Below are positions 52,838 to 61,848 of a stretch of 64,000 nucleotides of DNA, piece after piece. Under the pieces are notes generated by a model. That model was not told the DNA's origin, ran no database searches, and saw only the letters and a program-made list of their open reading frames with translations. Position numbers and translations under genes: made by a program. The DNA is from Budorcas taxicolor. Taxonomy: Eukaryota > Chordata > Mammalia > Artiodactyla > Bovidae. Every line of letters starts with the position of its first letter. Position 1 is the first letter of the stretch. The stretch covers positions 14,588,001 to 14,652,000 of the forward strand of contig NC_068928.1 in assembly GCF_023091745.1 (NCBI RefSeq), given 5' to 3'.

Positions 52838-52950
52838 ATGGGAGTGGAGTTTGGGGGAGAATGGATACATGGATGTGTATGGCTGAGTGGCTCTGCTGAC
52901 TGAAACTAATATTGTTAATTGACTATACTCTAATTAAAAAAAAAAAAAAA
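52838..52950 (+). mobile_element. L1 LINE tail
   Basis: GGATGTGTATGGCTGAGTGG, CTGAAACTAATATTGTTAAT, then GACTATACTCTAATT and a poly(A) run. Confidence 0.65.
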
Positions 52951-53837
52951 TCAAGTTCTTCTGGGGAGTGGGAGAGAAGTTATTCCTCAGGAGAGATCCA
53001 GAGCAAAGCGAAGCCAACATGGAATTGGACTCACACTACCTTTTTACCAGGTCAAACTAGACAAGTCACCCATCGGCTGCCCTACCGGCTTGAGGTATGG
53101 CCTCAGGACACTGTTAACATAAATGAGGCTGACAAGAGTCAGCACAATTTCTCTAACTTTCCTAGCCCAGAGTGTGATGTCACTGCATTTCAGAAAAGGC
53201 CTCTCTGTACAGGATTACACATCTAGATTTAACATAACCTAGTTTCTACTAAATATAGGCTGTGACAGTTTTCCCTTCTCAACTATTCCTCCTTCCTTCT
53301 GGTGCCCCTAAAGAGAATAAGGCCAGAAAAAAATTAATAGGGGTCTTAACTCCAAACGGCTCTCTGGGAAATAGCAGCTAATTTAGAGTTGGTGAGGCCA
53401 CTAAATCCACTCTCTTCACATGAAGTTGGATTTTACACAGCTGGTGCCCGTAGGGAAAAAGTGAACAGAATTAAACCAAATTATAAAGTGGACAGGTCAT
53501 TTTAGTAATCTTTCATTACAAGCATAAGGATGAGAAGTGCTAATTACACATTTCAAAACACATCTTCATGTATCATTTATTGCATACAAAATTACAACAG
53601 ATAACTCATTACAACAGACATACCTATCATTCCCATTTAACTACACAGTACTCTGCTAATATCATACAGTAAGAAAAAAGGTCTTAAGTTTTACATCCAA
53701 TTCTTAATTGAAATAAACTCTGGAAAACTTACGCCTGGAGAGAGAGAAAGAAGAAAAGAAAATGTGTCCTTCCTAATTCGTTCCTTGTTCAGCTTGATTC
53801 AGAACTGTGCCTTAAATGTAATATTTTAAAACACAGG

Positions 53838-54229
53838 TAGAAAGCTGAGCACCGAAGAATTGATGCTTTTGAATTGTGGTGTTGGAGAAGACTCTTGAGA
53901 GTCGCTTGAACTACAAGGAGATCCAACCAGTCCATTCTAAAGGAGATTAGTCCTGAATATTCACTAGAAGGACTGATGGTGAAGCTGAAACTCCAATACT
54001 TTGGCCACCTGATGCAAAGAGCTGACTCACTGGAAAAGACCCTGATGCTGGGAAAGACTGAAGGCAGGAGGAGAAGGGGACAACAGAGGATGAGATAGCT
54101 GGATGGCAGCACTGACTCAACGGACATGAGTTTGAGTAAACTTCGGGAGTTGGTGATGGACAGGGAGGCCTGGAGTGCTGCAGTCCATGGGGTGGCAAAG
54201 AGTCAGACACGACTGAGTAACTGAACTGA
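53838..54229 (+). mobile_element. BovB LINE 3' end
   Basis: From AAAGCTGAGCACCGAAGAAT to GAGTAACTGAACTGAC. The reading frame for the BovB C-terminus is only partly open. Confidence 0.9.
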
Positions 54230-54311
54230 CTAAAAATACAGGTGTGTTTAAAGAAGGAAAAAAAAAAGATGGAAGAACCAGGTTTTCTTGAGTCTCTAAG
54301 TCACAGAATGT

Positions 54312-54496
54312 CGTTTAGTGGTTAAGTCACATCCTACTGTTTTGCAACTCCATGGACTGAAGCCTGCTAGGTTTCTCTGTCCATAGGATTTCCCAGGAAG
54401 GGACACTGCAGTGGACTGCCATTTCCTTCTGCAGGGGATCTTCCCAAGCCAGGGACCAAACCCACGCCTACTGCAGGCGATCCACCAGGGAAGCCC
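54312..54496 (-). mobile_element. Bov-tA SINE with 11-bp target-site duplication
   Basis: Reverse SINE flanked by TCACAGAATGT at 54301-54311 and 54497-54507. Confidence 0.9.
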
Positions 54497-55279
54497 TCAC
54501 AGAATGTTAGCTTTATACTAATTTTACCACCCAGCTTTCAGTGAAGCTATCTGCAGAACACCCTCTACTTTCTGCTTCTTTGGGAGTTTAAACTGTCAAA
54601 TACCTGTAAACAGTTCTCACGTTCCCACCAGGCTTAGTCACCACTGGCAAAGTGTTACACGTTTTCTTGTACAGCTGCATCTCCTTCATCTGCTGCTTTC
54701 TATTATTACTTTGTAAGTGTACCCTGAAGCTAAGCAACAGAAGTATACCAGGAAGGTGATTAATAATTTAAATTGTTCCTCACTGAGACCACTTTCTTGG
54801 TCATTCTATCTTTTCTAAACTTACTGCGTTTTTTTTTACTTTCTCTTTAAACTACAAGGATTGTTAACAGTGTTTGGCATTTTTAAAACCTTTAAAAGTA
54901 AAAAGTTTAATGAAGCAGCCACACTTTATTCACACCGCTTCATAATGGAGTTTAAAAAAAAGTCTGCCCCCAAATAGAAGAGTGCTGTTAAAAACTAACA
55001 GCATGAATAAACTCTTTGGATTAAAAAAAAATGGAATTAACAGGAAGTTCCAGTTTCTTTACCTCTGTCTTAATCCACAGCCTTTCTCAAACCAGACCGT
55101 TCCTTCTAAGACCCAGAAGAAAAAACTCCGGGCTAACAGTTATTCTCAAGAGCTTCCCCCTCTCTCATATCGGGTCAATTCTCTGGGTTTTTCTTCCCTT
55201 TCTTCGGAGTCAGGAATTCCTCTTCTTTCCCGAGGTGGTAAAAATTCTACGGCTATGTTCCTCCATTACGAAGCAGAGA

Positions 55280-56010
55280 GGCGTCTCTTAGCCTCAAACG
55301 ACGGGCGACGGCGAGGTTTACCCATCTAGGAGCAAAGCTCTGGGGAACCCCTTTTCCCTTTCCTGAGCTGAGCATGTCCTACCTAGCCTCTCAGAGAACG
55401 ACGCCAAACCGGGAAGAAGCAAGGTTCTCTCCTCGGCCTCCGGTCTCCGCCAGCCACACCCCTGGCCTCTGACCCTCTTAACCCCCCGACTTCGAACATA
55501 TCTTTCCCCCAGTACCCCCTAATTCCCACCCCGAGGATTCCCTCGCCCCGCCCCAGCGGTGGAGTCCTTTTCTCCAACCCTCTTCCTCACAACGGTCACA
55601 CCCGACGGCTCACTCCATCTTCAACGGTCACGGTCCTCGGATTTCCTCTCCTCCCCCTGTCTCCAACCAAGTCTGGGGATCCCCCATCCCCATCAAAAAG
55701 GGGCACACCCCAGAGGTAGCCGCCTACAACTCACCGTAGGCAAGGGCGGGGGTGGCAGCAGCGGCCAGAGAGCACGGCCCGAGCGATGTTGTAATGGTTT
55801 CCTGCACGTCACGACTCCTTCTCCAGGTCTAAGCCACTGCGCAAAACCCACTTTGCCCGGTACAAAGATGGTGGACAGGAAACTCTTACGTCAGAGAGCC
55901 TCGCCGTGTGATGTCATCCAGACGCGCGAGAGAACGAGAAAGGAGGGACCACTCTCTGTCGCCTTGGAGACGGAAAAATTTTGCGCGGTGGGGAAGAGGT
56001 CTGAGATCTA
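55280..56010 (-). promoter_or_regulatory. AP2B1: AP2B1 CpG-island promoter
   Basis: GC- and CpG-rich DNA surrounds the non-coding first exon. Just upstream of it (higher coordinates) are a CRE-like TTACGTCA (55886-55893), a second TGATGTCA (55909-55916) and an AAGATGGTGG element (55865-55874) that resembles a YY1 site. No TATA box is evident, as is usual for housekeeping genes. Factor binding is inferred from motif likeness only. Confidence 0.65.
55735..55870 (-). other. AP2B1: AP2B1 non-coding first exon (5' UTR), upstream limit approximate
   Basis: On the minus strand a good donor (CCTACG then GTGAGT) ends at 55735 inside a CpG island. The next acceptor in the right place is the one at 50063, which starts the ATG exon. 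This fits a 5' untranslated first exon spliced over a 5.7 kb intron. The donor is seen; the transcription start (placed loosely near 55870) is inferred from the CpG island and promoter-like motifs just beyond it. Confidence 0.6.
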
Positions 56011-56309
56011 GGCTTCGGAGGAAATTCATCCGAAAGAATCTAGTAAACAAGCGGACATTCTCTGGATTTGTTTCCTCACACAAGACCTCTCTAAAAACTT
56101 ACACAGAGTCAGTGAAATGCCTGTTGCTTTCTTTAAAAACAAACAACAAAACCCAGCTAATTCCTTGGGCAGTTAAAATACACGGACAGTGGTGATCCAG
56201 CCCGGGATTATACAAGGGCAGTGGAACTGGAGGAGACTGGTGCAAGGAAAAAAGGTTGAGACGGTCTCAAATTTATGTGTGAATCCATTTGAATCCGAAT
56301 CCCTGCCCT

Positions 56310-56455
56310 GAATGTGACTAGGAAAGTTACTTGTCTCTTCAACTTCAGTCTTCTTACTTGTGAAATAAAGACGATAATAACTCTTACCAGTTTATGAAGC
56401 TTAAACCGGATTAGGTTGGTAAGAAGCCTAGCATGTAATAGGTATGCTTTGTTAA
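56310..56455 (+). mobile_element. MIR SINE fragment
   Basis: AGGAAAGTTACTTGTCTCTT, TTACTTGTGAAATAAAGACG and CCTAGCATGTAATAGGTATG fit MIR. Confidence 0.55.
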
Positions 56456-56465
56456 TTGTTTTAGT

Positions 56466-56660
56466 TGTTAAGTCACAGCTGACTCTTGTGACCTTATGGA
56501 CTGTAGCCCACCAGGCTCCTTTGTCCATGTGATTTCCTAGGCAAGGATACTGGGGTGGTTTGTCATTTCCTTCTCCAAGGGATCTTCCCCACCCAGGGAT
56601 TGAACCATATGTATTGCATTGGCAGGCGAGTTCTTTACCAATGAGCCACCAGGAAAACCT
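56466..56660 (-). mobile_element. Bov-tA SINE
   Basis: Reverse SINE: CTTATGGACTGTAGCCCACC through AATGAGCCACCAGGAAAACC. Confidence 0.85.
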
Positions 56661-57621
56661 AGGAGTTTGCTTACACAAAAGAAGTCCCTTTCAGAAACCA
56701 AGACCTAGAAATCTCTGTATCTTCCCCTCAAAACCAAAACTTCCCACATAAAACTGCTCTAAGTAAAAATAATAAAAAGTCTTTAATCAAGAAAGAAGAA
56801 GAATGTGAAGAGCCTAAGGCAGAAGCTGGGAAGCCAAAATCCAAAGGGGACTGAGAAGCAGTCAGAGAGGTAGAAGGAAAAGAAGGCAGTCATAATGATT
56901 TAGAATGTTTTTAGAGTTCTGTGAAAGTATAGAACTGAATATCAAAACTGTATCTCTGAGGCCTACCCCCGCCTCCCCCAAATTTGTTGAATGACTAAAT
57001 GTATGAGTGAGTGGTCAAGAAGAACAGTTGCTATAGAGAAAAGGAGGAGCCAAAAAGTGTCCAAGAATTTAGCAACACAAAGGTCTTTATGTCATTGCCG
57101 AGACCATCCATAGAGACATTGAAGGCATAAGTCACGCTGCAGAAGCTGGAAGATAAATGGGAGGAAAGGAATGAAAACATAACTCCATAAAAAAGTATGA
57201 CTGAAAAGAAAGATATAAGACGGTGTCTGAGGGAGTAGCAAGGATTTATGTTCTAGACTTATACATTTTCTTTACACTGTCCCTTTAGCAATACCATGGG
57301 TTCAACTATTTTTCCTACTCATATGACTCCTAAAAAGCCTATCTCTAGCCTTGACCTATTACCCAAACTTCACCACCAAATTGCTAACAACACTTTTGAG
57401 TAATTCTATATATATGCCAAGTCATAAAAGTACGGGGTAGGGTGGGGATTTAAAAAAAAAAAAAACACAAACCTGATTCCAGGTACAATTCACAGAAGAC
57501 AGAGTTGTATTTTGTAAAGAAGATGCCACCAGAAAAATCTTTGATTCATACCTCTTCCCCCATTCAAAAACTTCCAAGTTTCTCATTTTCCTAATTTGTA
57601 TAGACCCTGTCCTCCTCCAGT

Positions 57622-58045
57622 AGTCATGTATGGATGTGACACTTAAAACTATAAAGAAAGCTGAGCACTGAAGAATAGTTGCTTTTGAATTGTGGTATTG
57701 GAGAAGACGCTTGAGAGTCCCTGGACTGCAAGGGATTGACTGCAGTCAATCCTATGGGAAATCAGTCCCGAACATTCATTGGAAGGACTGATGCTGAAGC
57801 CGAAGCTCCAGTACTTTGGCCACCTGATGCAAAGAACTGACTCCTTGGAAAATACCCTGATGCTGGGAAAGGTTGAAGGCAGGAGGAGAAGGGGACAGCG
57901 GATGAGATGGTTGGATGGCATCACTGACTCGATGGACTTGAGTTTGAGCAAGCTCCGGGAGTTGGTGATGGACAGGGAAGCCTGGAGTGCTGCAGTCCAT
58001 GGAGTCACAGTCAGACATGACCGAGAGACTGAACTGAACAGAACT
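57622..58045 (+). mobile_element. BovB LINE 3' end
   Basis: From GTAGTCATGTATGGATGTGA to CCGAGAGACTGAACTGAACA. The frame reads EGLMLKPKLQYFGHLM and WLDGITDSMDLSLSKLREL. Confidence 0.9.
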
Positions 58046-58099
58046 GTCCTTCTCCCAGTTTTCCCCATTTCTTGTTCTTTAGTTTTCTTATCTACAAAA

Positions 58100-58305
58100 T
58101 GGAAAGTGAAAGTGAAGTCGCTCAGTCGTGTCCAACTCTTTGCGACCCCATGGACTGTAGCCTACCAGGCGCCTCTGTCCATGGGATTTTCCAGGCAATA
58201 GTACTGGAGTGGATTGCCATTTCCTTCTCCAGGGGATCTTCCTGACCCAGGGATCGAACCCGGGTCTCCCTCATTGTAGACAGACGCTTAACCGTCTGAG
58301 CCGAA
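58100..58305 (-). mobile_element. Bov-tA SINE
   Basis: A well-preserved reverse copy starting GTGAAAGTGAAGTCGCTCAG and ending TTAACCGTCTGAGCC. Confidence 0.9.
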
Positions 58306-58466
58306 GAAACAGTAATATCCAATCATGATATTATTATAAGGATGACATGAATTAGGCTACATAAGTTACTTAACTATGCCTGCACATAGTATATATATGA
58401 GGAATATGAGGCAATATATGGTCCTGTTGTTGACCAGGACTTGTTCTGAGTAGTCCATGCTGTGCT

Positions 58467-58670
58467 TGAGCTCAGTTGTTTTAGTCCTATCTGACTCTTT
58501 TCAACCCTATGGACTGTAGCCCCCCAGGCTCATCTGTCCTTGGGCTTCTCCAGGTAAGAATACTGGAGTGGGTTGTCATGCCCTTCTCCAGATCTTCCCG
58601 ACCGAGGGATCAACTGAGGTCTCCTGCATTGTAGGCAGATTCTTTACCCACTGAGCTACCTGGGAAGCCT
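58467..58670 (-). mobile_element. Bov-tA SINE
   Basis: A diverged reverse copy ending CACTGAGCTACCTGGGAAGC. Confidence 0.85.
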
Positions 58671-58739
58671 TTGGAGTGTGTAAATATTTGCTAAGATTGC
58701 AATTATCTCAATGAGTTACACTGACAAACATTACTAGCC

Positions 58740-59410
58740 AGAAACCTGGGCATCATTCTTGATTTCTCTCTTTCCCTTAACTGCCACATTCATTCCAAGT
58801 TGTCAGTTCTACCTTCAAAAAGTATCTCAACTTTGTTCAGTTCCCTCTGTTCACCTCATTAGTCCAATCCACCATGACCTCTTATATGAACTACTGGAAA
58901 ACTCAACTCTCCTCCATTTTCCATATAGCCAGATATTTAACTTTTTTTGAAATATAACAAACATTTCAAAAAGAGCATACATCACAAATGTAAGGCTTGA
59001 CAAACATACACAAAGTAAAGCTAACTACATAACCATTACAGGGTTATCTTAAAAATATAAACCTGGTCATGACTCTGGTGTATAAATCCTTCAAAAGCTT
59101 CCCATTACACTTTGACTAAAAGCCAGTCTTCTTCCCATGACTTAGGAGCGCTCTAGTTCCTGTCCACCTCTCTAACATTTTATTTTTTCGTCTCTCAGTT
59201 CCTCTTCATTTCACTCCTTGCTAGGTTTTGCAGCCCTCAAATACTCGAAGTTGTTTCCCATCCTAGGGGCTTTATAACCACTCCTCCTTACCTATTCGTC
59301 TTCCCTAACTCTATACAGGGTTGAGTTATGACTGGCTCATAATTTAGGTCTTGTTTTAACTGTAATCTCATAAAAGCACTCCCTGATTACCCTATCTAAA
59401 AGGTTCTTCC
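58740..59410 (+). mobile_element. L2 LINE fragment
   Basis: CAGAAACCTGGGCATCATTC, CAAAAGCTTCCCATTACACT and ACTCCCTGATTACCCTATCT follow the L2 3' region in order. Part of 58930-59060 may be another old element inserted in it. Confidence 0.55.
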
Positions 59411-59469
59411 CTCCCAGTCCCCACTGCCACCCCCTTCCTAGCCCTCTTATTCCATTTGGTAGTGAGTGA

Positions 59470-59645
59470 GCCAGTGAAGTCGCTCAGTCGTGTCCGACTC
59501 TTTGCGATCTCATGGCCGTAGCCTGCCAGGCTCCTCTGTCCATGGAATTTTCCAGGCAAGAATACCTGAGTGGGTTGCCAATTCCTTCTCCAGTAGCTTC
59601 CTTCCTGACCCAGGTCTCCCAAATTTCGGGCAGATTCACCATGAC
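59470..59645 (-). mobile_element. Bov-tA SINE, partial
   Basis: Reverse SINE from CAGTGAAGTCGCTCAGTCGT, lacking part of the tRNA-like end. Confidence 0.8.
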
Positions 59646-59697
59646 TATGACTTTTCCCAAATGTACTCAACCGTTTGAGGTCTACCTAATTTCTCAG

Positions 59698-59970
59698 TGG
59701 AGAAGGCAATGGCACCCCACTCCAGTACTTTTGCCTGGAAAATCCCATGGACGGGGGAGCCTGGTGGGCTACAGTCCATGGGGTTGCTAAGAGTCAGAGA
59801 CGACTGAGCGACTTCACTTTGACTTTTTCCTTTCATGCGTTGGAGAAGGAAATGGCAACCCACTCCCACGTTCTTGCCTGGAGAATCGCAGGGACGGTGG
59901 AGCCCTGGTGGGCTGCCATCTATGGGGTTGCACAAAGTCGGACACGACTGAAGCGACTTAGTAGTAGTAG
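59698..59970 (+). mobile_element. BOV-A2 dimeric SINE with perfect target-site duplication
   Basis: Two Bov-A monomers joined near 59835, ending in a (GTA)n tail. Flanked by TAATTTCTCAG at 59687-59697 and 59971-59981. Confidence 0.92.
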
Positions 59971-60422
59971 TAATTTCTCAGCGGACTTCTGGTCCTGACA
60001 TGCGATACAAGGAGATTCCAGGTTACATCACTCTAGTAGAAAGCAACTGGCAGAGAGAAGCTGAGATAAACGTGAGGTTAGAAACAATCTTCCCTTTGGT
60101 TACAAAGGCCAATACAGGGCTTCTGTCGGAGCTGGTTTGAACAGCCTCATTTCTCCCAGCTGTTATTACCATTTGAATCTCACCATATTAACCTATCTGA
60201 TGGCTCTTCATACCTTTTAACATAAGCACAATCAATTTTTGTGTGCCCTATCTCATTATACCATAAACCTGAGTGGGGTTTGTGATGAGGTGTGTATTAT
60301 TTATTGGCTGTAATAACTGACATTGTTATTTGACTGCCTTTTTTTCTCATGTAATAATGTCAGTTTACTTTTAAAATATTCTCAAAGAACTATTAATTGA
60401 CTAACAGTGAAACAGGGAGTGG

Positions 60423-60692
60423 CTGCTGCTGCTAAATCGCTTCAGACGTGTCCGACTCTGTGCGACCCCATAGACGGCAGCCCATCAGGCTCCCACGTCC
60501 CTGGGATTCTCCAGGCAAGAATACTGGAGTGGGTTGCCATTTCCTTCTCCAATGCATGAAAGTGAAAAGTCAAAGTGAAGTCGCTCAGTCGTGTCCGACT
60601 CCCTGCGACCCCATGGACTGCAGCCTACCAGGCCCCTCCATTCATGGGATTTTCCAGGCGGGTACTGGAGTGGGTTGCCATTGCCTTCTCCG
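60423..60692 (-). mobile_element. BOV-A2 dimeric SINE at the edge of the PEX12 promoter
   Basis: Two Bov-A monomers in reverse orientation, with a GCTGCTGCT start (reverse of its AGC tail). It ends where the unique CpG-rich promoter sequence begins. No clear target-site duplication was found. Confidence 0.9.
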
Positions 60693-61560
60693 CTATCTCT
60701 GCCTATGTCGCTTTAAATCCTTCCCTAAGGCTGCAGATAATAGTGAACCACGACCCCGCCGCAAGCAAAGTGAGGCTTCCATCTCCACCTTCCCTTGGGT
60801 ACCTCGCCCCTATCTGGTTCGCCCCAGGGAACAAACGCCTCAGCTACGGGCCGAGCTCAGGCTCCAGATGTCGATGCAGCGCCCCCAACACCTTGCCAAA
60901 CAGTCTCCGCAGAAAGAGATCAGAGCTGTGGCTTTCCAACAAGACAGCGACGCAAACCCAGTTAAGAAAAGTAAAACCAATCAGCAGAGAGACCTCTCCT
61001 CCAGCCGATCGCCGCTAGTGCCTCCTTTACCTTCAGCGGAGGCGGAAGCGGAAGCGGAAGTCCCGATGAGGTCATAGAGTTCCCTAGTTCCGGTTTCCAG
61101 GCCGCATTCCGGGCTAGAGCGCCTCTCCTCCGCAGGCCCTCTCCAAGCTCCCGCGGCTTCTATTTCCGGCTGCGGATTCTGTCATAAAGCGGAGACCTCC
61201 TTTCAATCGCGGTGTCGCGGGTCCCTCGCGCCTCGCCCAGGGTCAGCGCGCTAGGACGGTCACGGTGGGGGTACTGCTCAGGCCACAGCTGAGCCAGGCC
61301 GCGGAGGGCTGGCCGTACTGGTGCACATCCGATCCCGCAGATCCGCCTGGCTTTTGAACCCTCCTGAGTTAGAGTCCCTGACTGGCAGCCTCCAGGACTG
61401 CCGCTCGACAGGCCAGCGCCCAGCGCCATGCTGTCTTCCCCGTAGTCACGCTTTGTCCCATGAGGCGCAGCGTTAGTCAAGTCACCCCTCTTACACACTA
61501 TTTCTACCCACGTCCGTGTTAATTTCGTCCTTCACCTCCCTTCACTCGAACCCTCCCCTT
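60693..61560 (+). promoter_or_regulatory. PEX12: PEX12 CpG-rich promoter and 5' leader region
   Basis: This is a GC- and CpG-rich stretch upstream of PEX12. It holds a CCAAT box (AACCAATCAG, around 60975-60985), four tandem GCGGA(A/G)G units at 61036-61060 that make ETS-type GGAA cores, a TGAGGTCA element near 61067-61074, and TTCCGG elements further on. No TATA box was seen. The start site is probably near 61.1 kb, but cannot be fixed from sequence. Its left edge directly abuts a BOV-A2 SINE. Confidence 0.6.
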
Positions 61561-61669
61561 CACCGGAGGTCTTTTTTTTTTGCCCAGTTCCAGTAAAATT
61601 GAGGGGCTGTCCTTTGAGATAAAAGTTACCGTTGAGACTGAGCACCCATCTGGCGCCCCCCAAAAGTTC

Positions 61670-61795
61670 ATGCTTACTAAAGAGCTTGTGGACAAAGTAA
61701 AATCCAGTGCACACACCAAACTATGGCTGAGCATGGGGCTCACATCACGACTGCCTCTGTCGTGGATGACCAGCCATCCATCTTTGAGGTGGTAG
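61670..61795 (+). promoter_or_regulatory. Upstream ORF overlapping the PEX12 start codon
   Basis: An ATG at 61670 in weak context (T at -3, C at +4) opens 42 codons including the stop. It runs through the PEX12 ATG at 61723 in another frame and ends at 61795. If the transcript starts upstream of 61670, ribosomes must leak past it to reach PEX12. Confidence 0.55.
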
Positions 61796-61848
61796 CACAG
61801 GACAGTTTAATGTCAGCAGTGAGACCTGCTCTTCAGCATGTGGTCAAG
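61723..61848 (+). CDS. PEX12: PEX12 exon 1 coding part (residues 1-42)
   Basis: 42 codons from MAEHGAHITTASVVDDQ to LQHVVK, ending on a codon boundary before GTAAGG. An upstream overlapping ORF precedes it (see 61670-61795). Confidence 0.97.

Larger units (their letters stand above)
50064..55734. other. AP2B1 intron 1
   Basis: Holds a Bov-tA (51680-51880), an L1 tail (52838-52950), a BovB 3' end (53838-54229) and a Bov-tA (54312-54496). The right end enters the CpG island. In 50064-51675, 51885-52835, 52955-53835 and 54510-55280 nothing was recognised. Confidence 0.7.
56011..60692. other. Intergenic interval between AP2B1 and PEX12
   Basis: Mostly SINEs and LINEs listed separately. Between them, 56665-57620 and 59985-60420 show no recognised feature. 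No third gene was seen. Confidence 0.75.

Noticed and set aside
52912..53226. A 104-residue plus-strand open frame in AP2B1 intron 1
   Set aside because: It begins in an L1 poly(A) run and has no recognisable motif or codon pattern. Treated as chance.
55559..56011. A 150-residue open frame in the AP2B1 CpG island
   Set aside because: Long open frames are common by chance in GC-rich DNA. It is antisense to the AP2B1 first exon and shows no recognisable domain.
56208..56678. A 156-residue minus-strand open frame
   Set aside because: Half is a Bov-tA SINE translated backwards and the rest is MIR and unique sequence. There is no gene signature.
60448..61077. A 209-residue open frame on the plus strand
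   Set aside because: It starts inside a BOV-A2 SINE and runs into the GC-rich PEX12 promoter. It is a chance chimera with no family resemblance and a low-complexity EAEAEAE end from the GGAAGC repeats.
61574..61586. A pyrimidine run followed by CCCAG in the PEX12 leader, looking like a splice acceptor
   Set aside because: No convincing donor upstream was identified and the leader can be continuous. Left as possible but unsupported.
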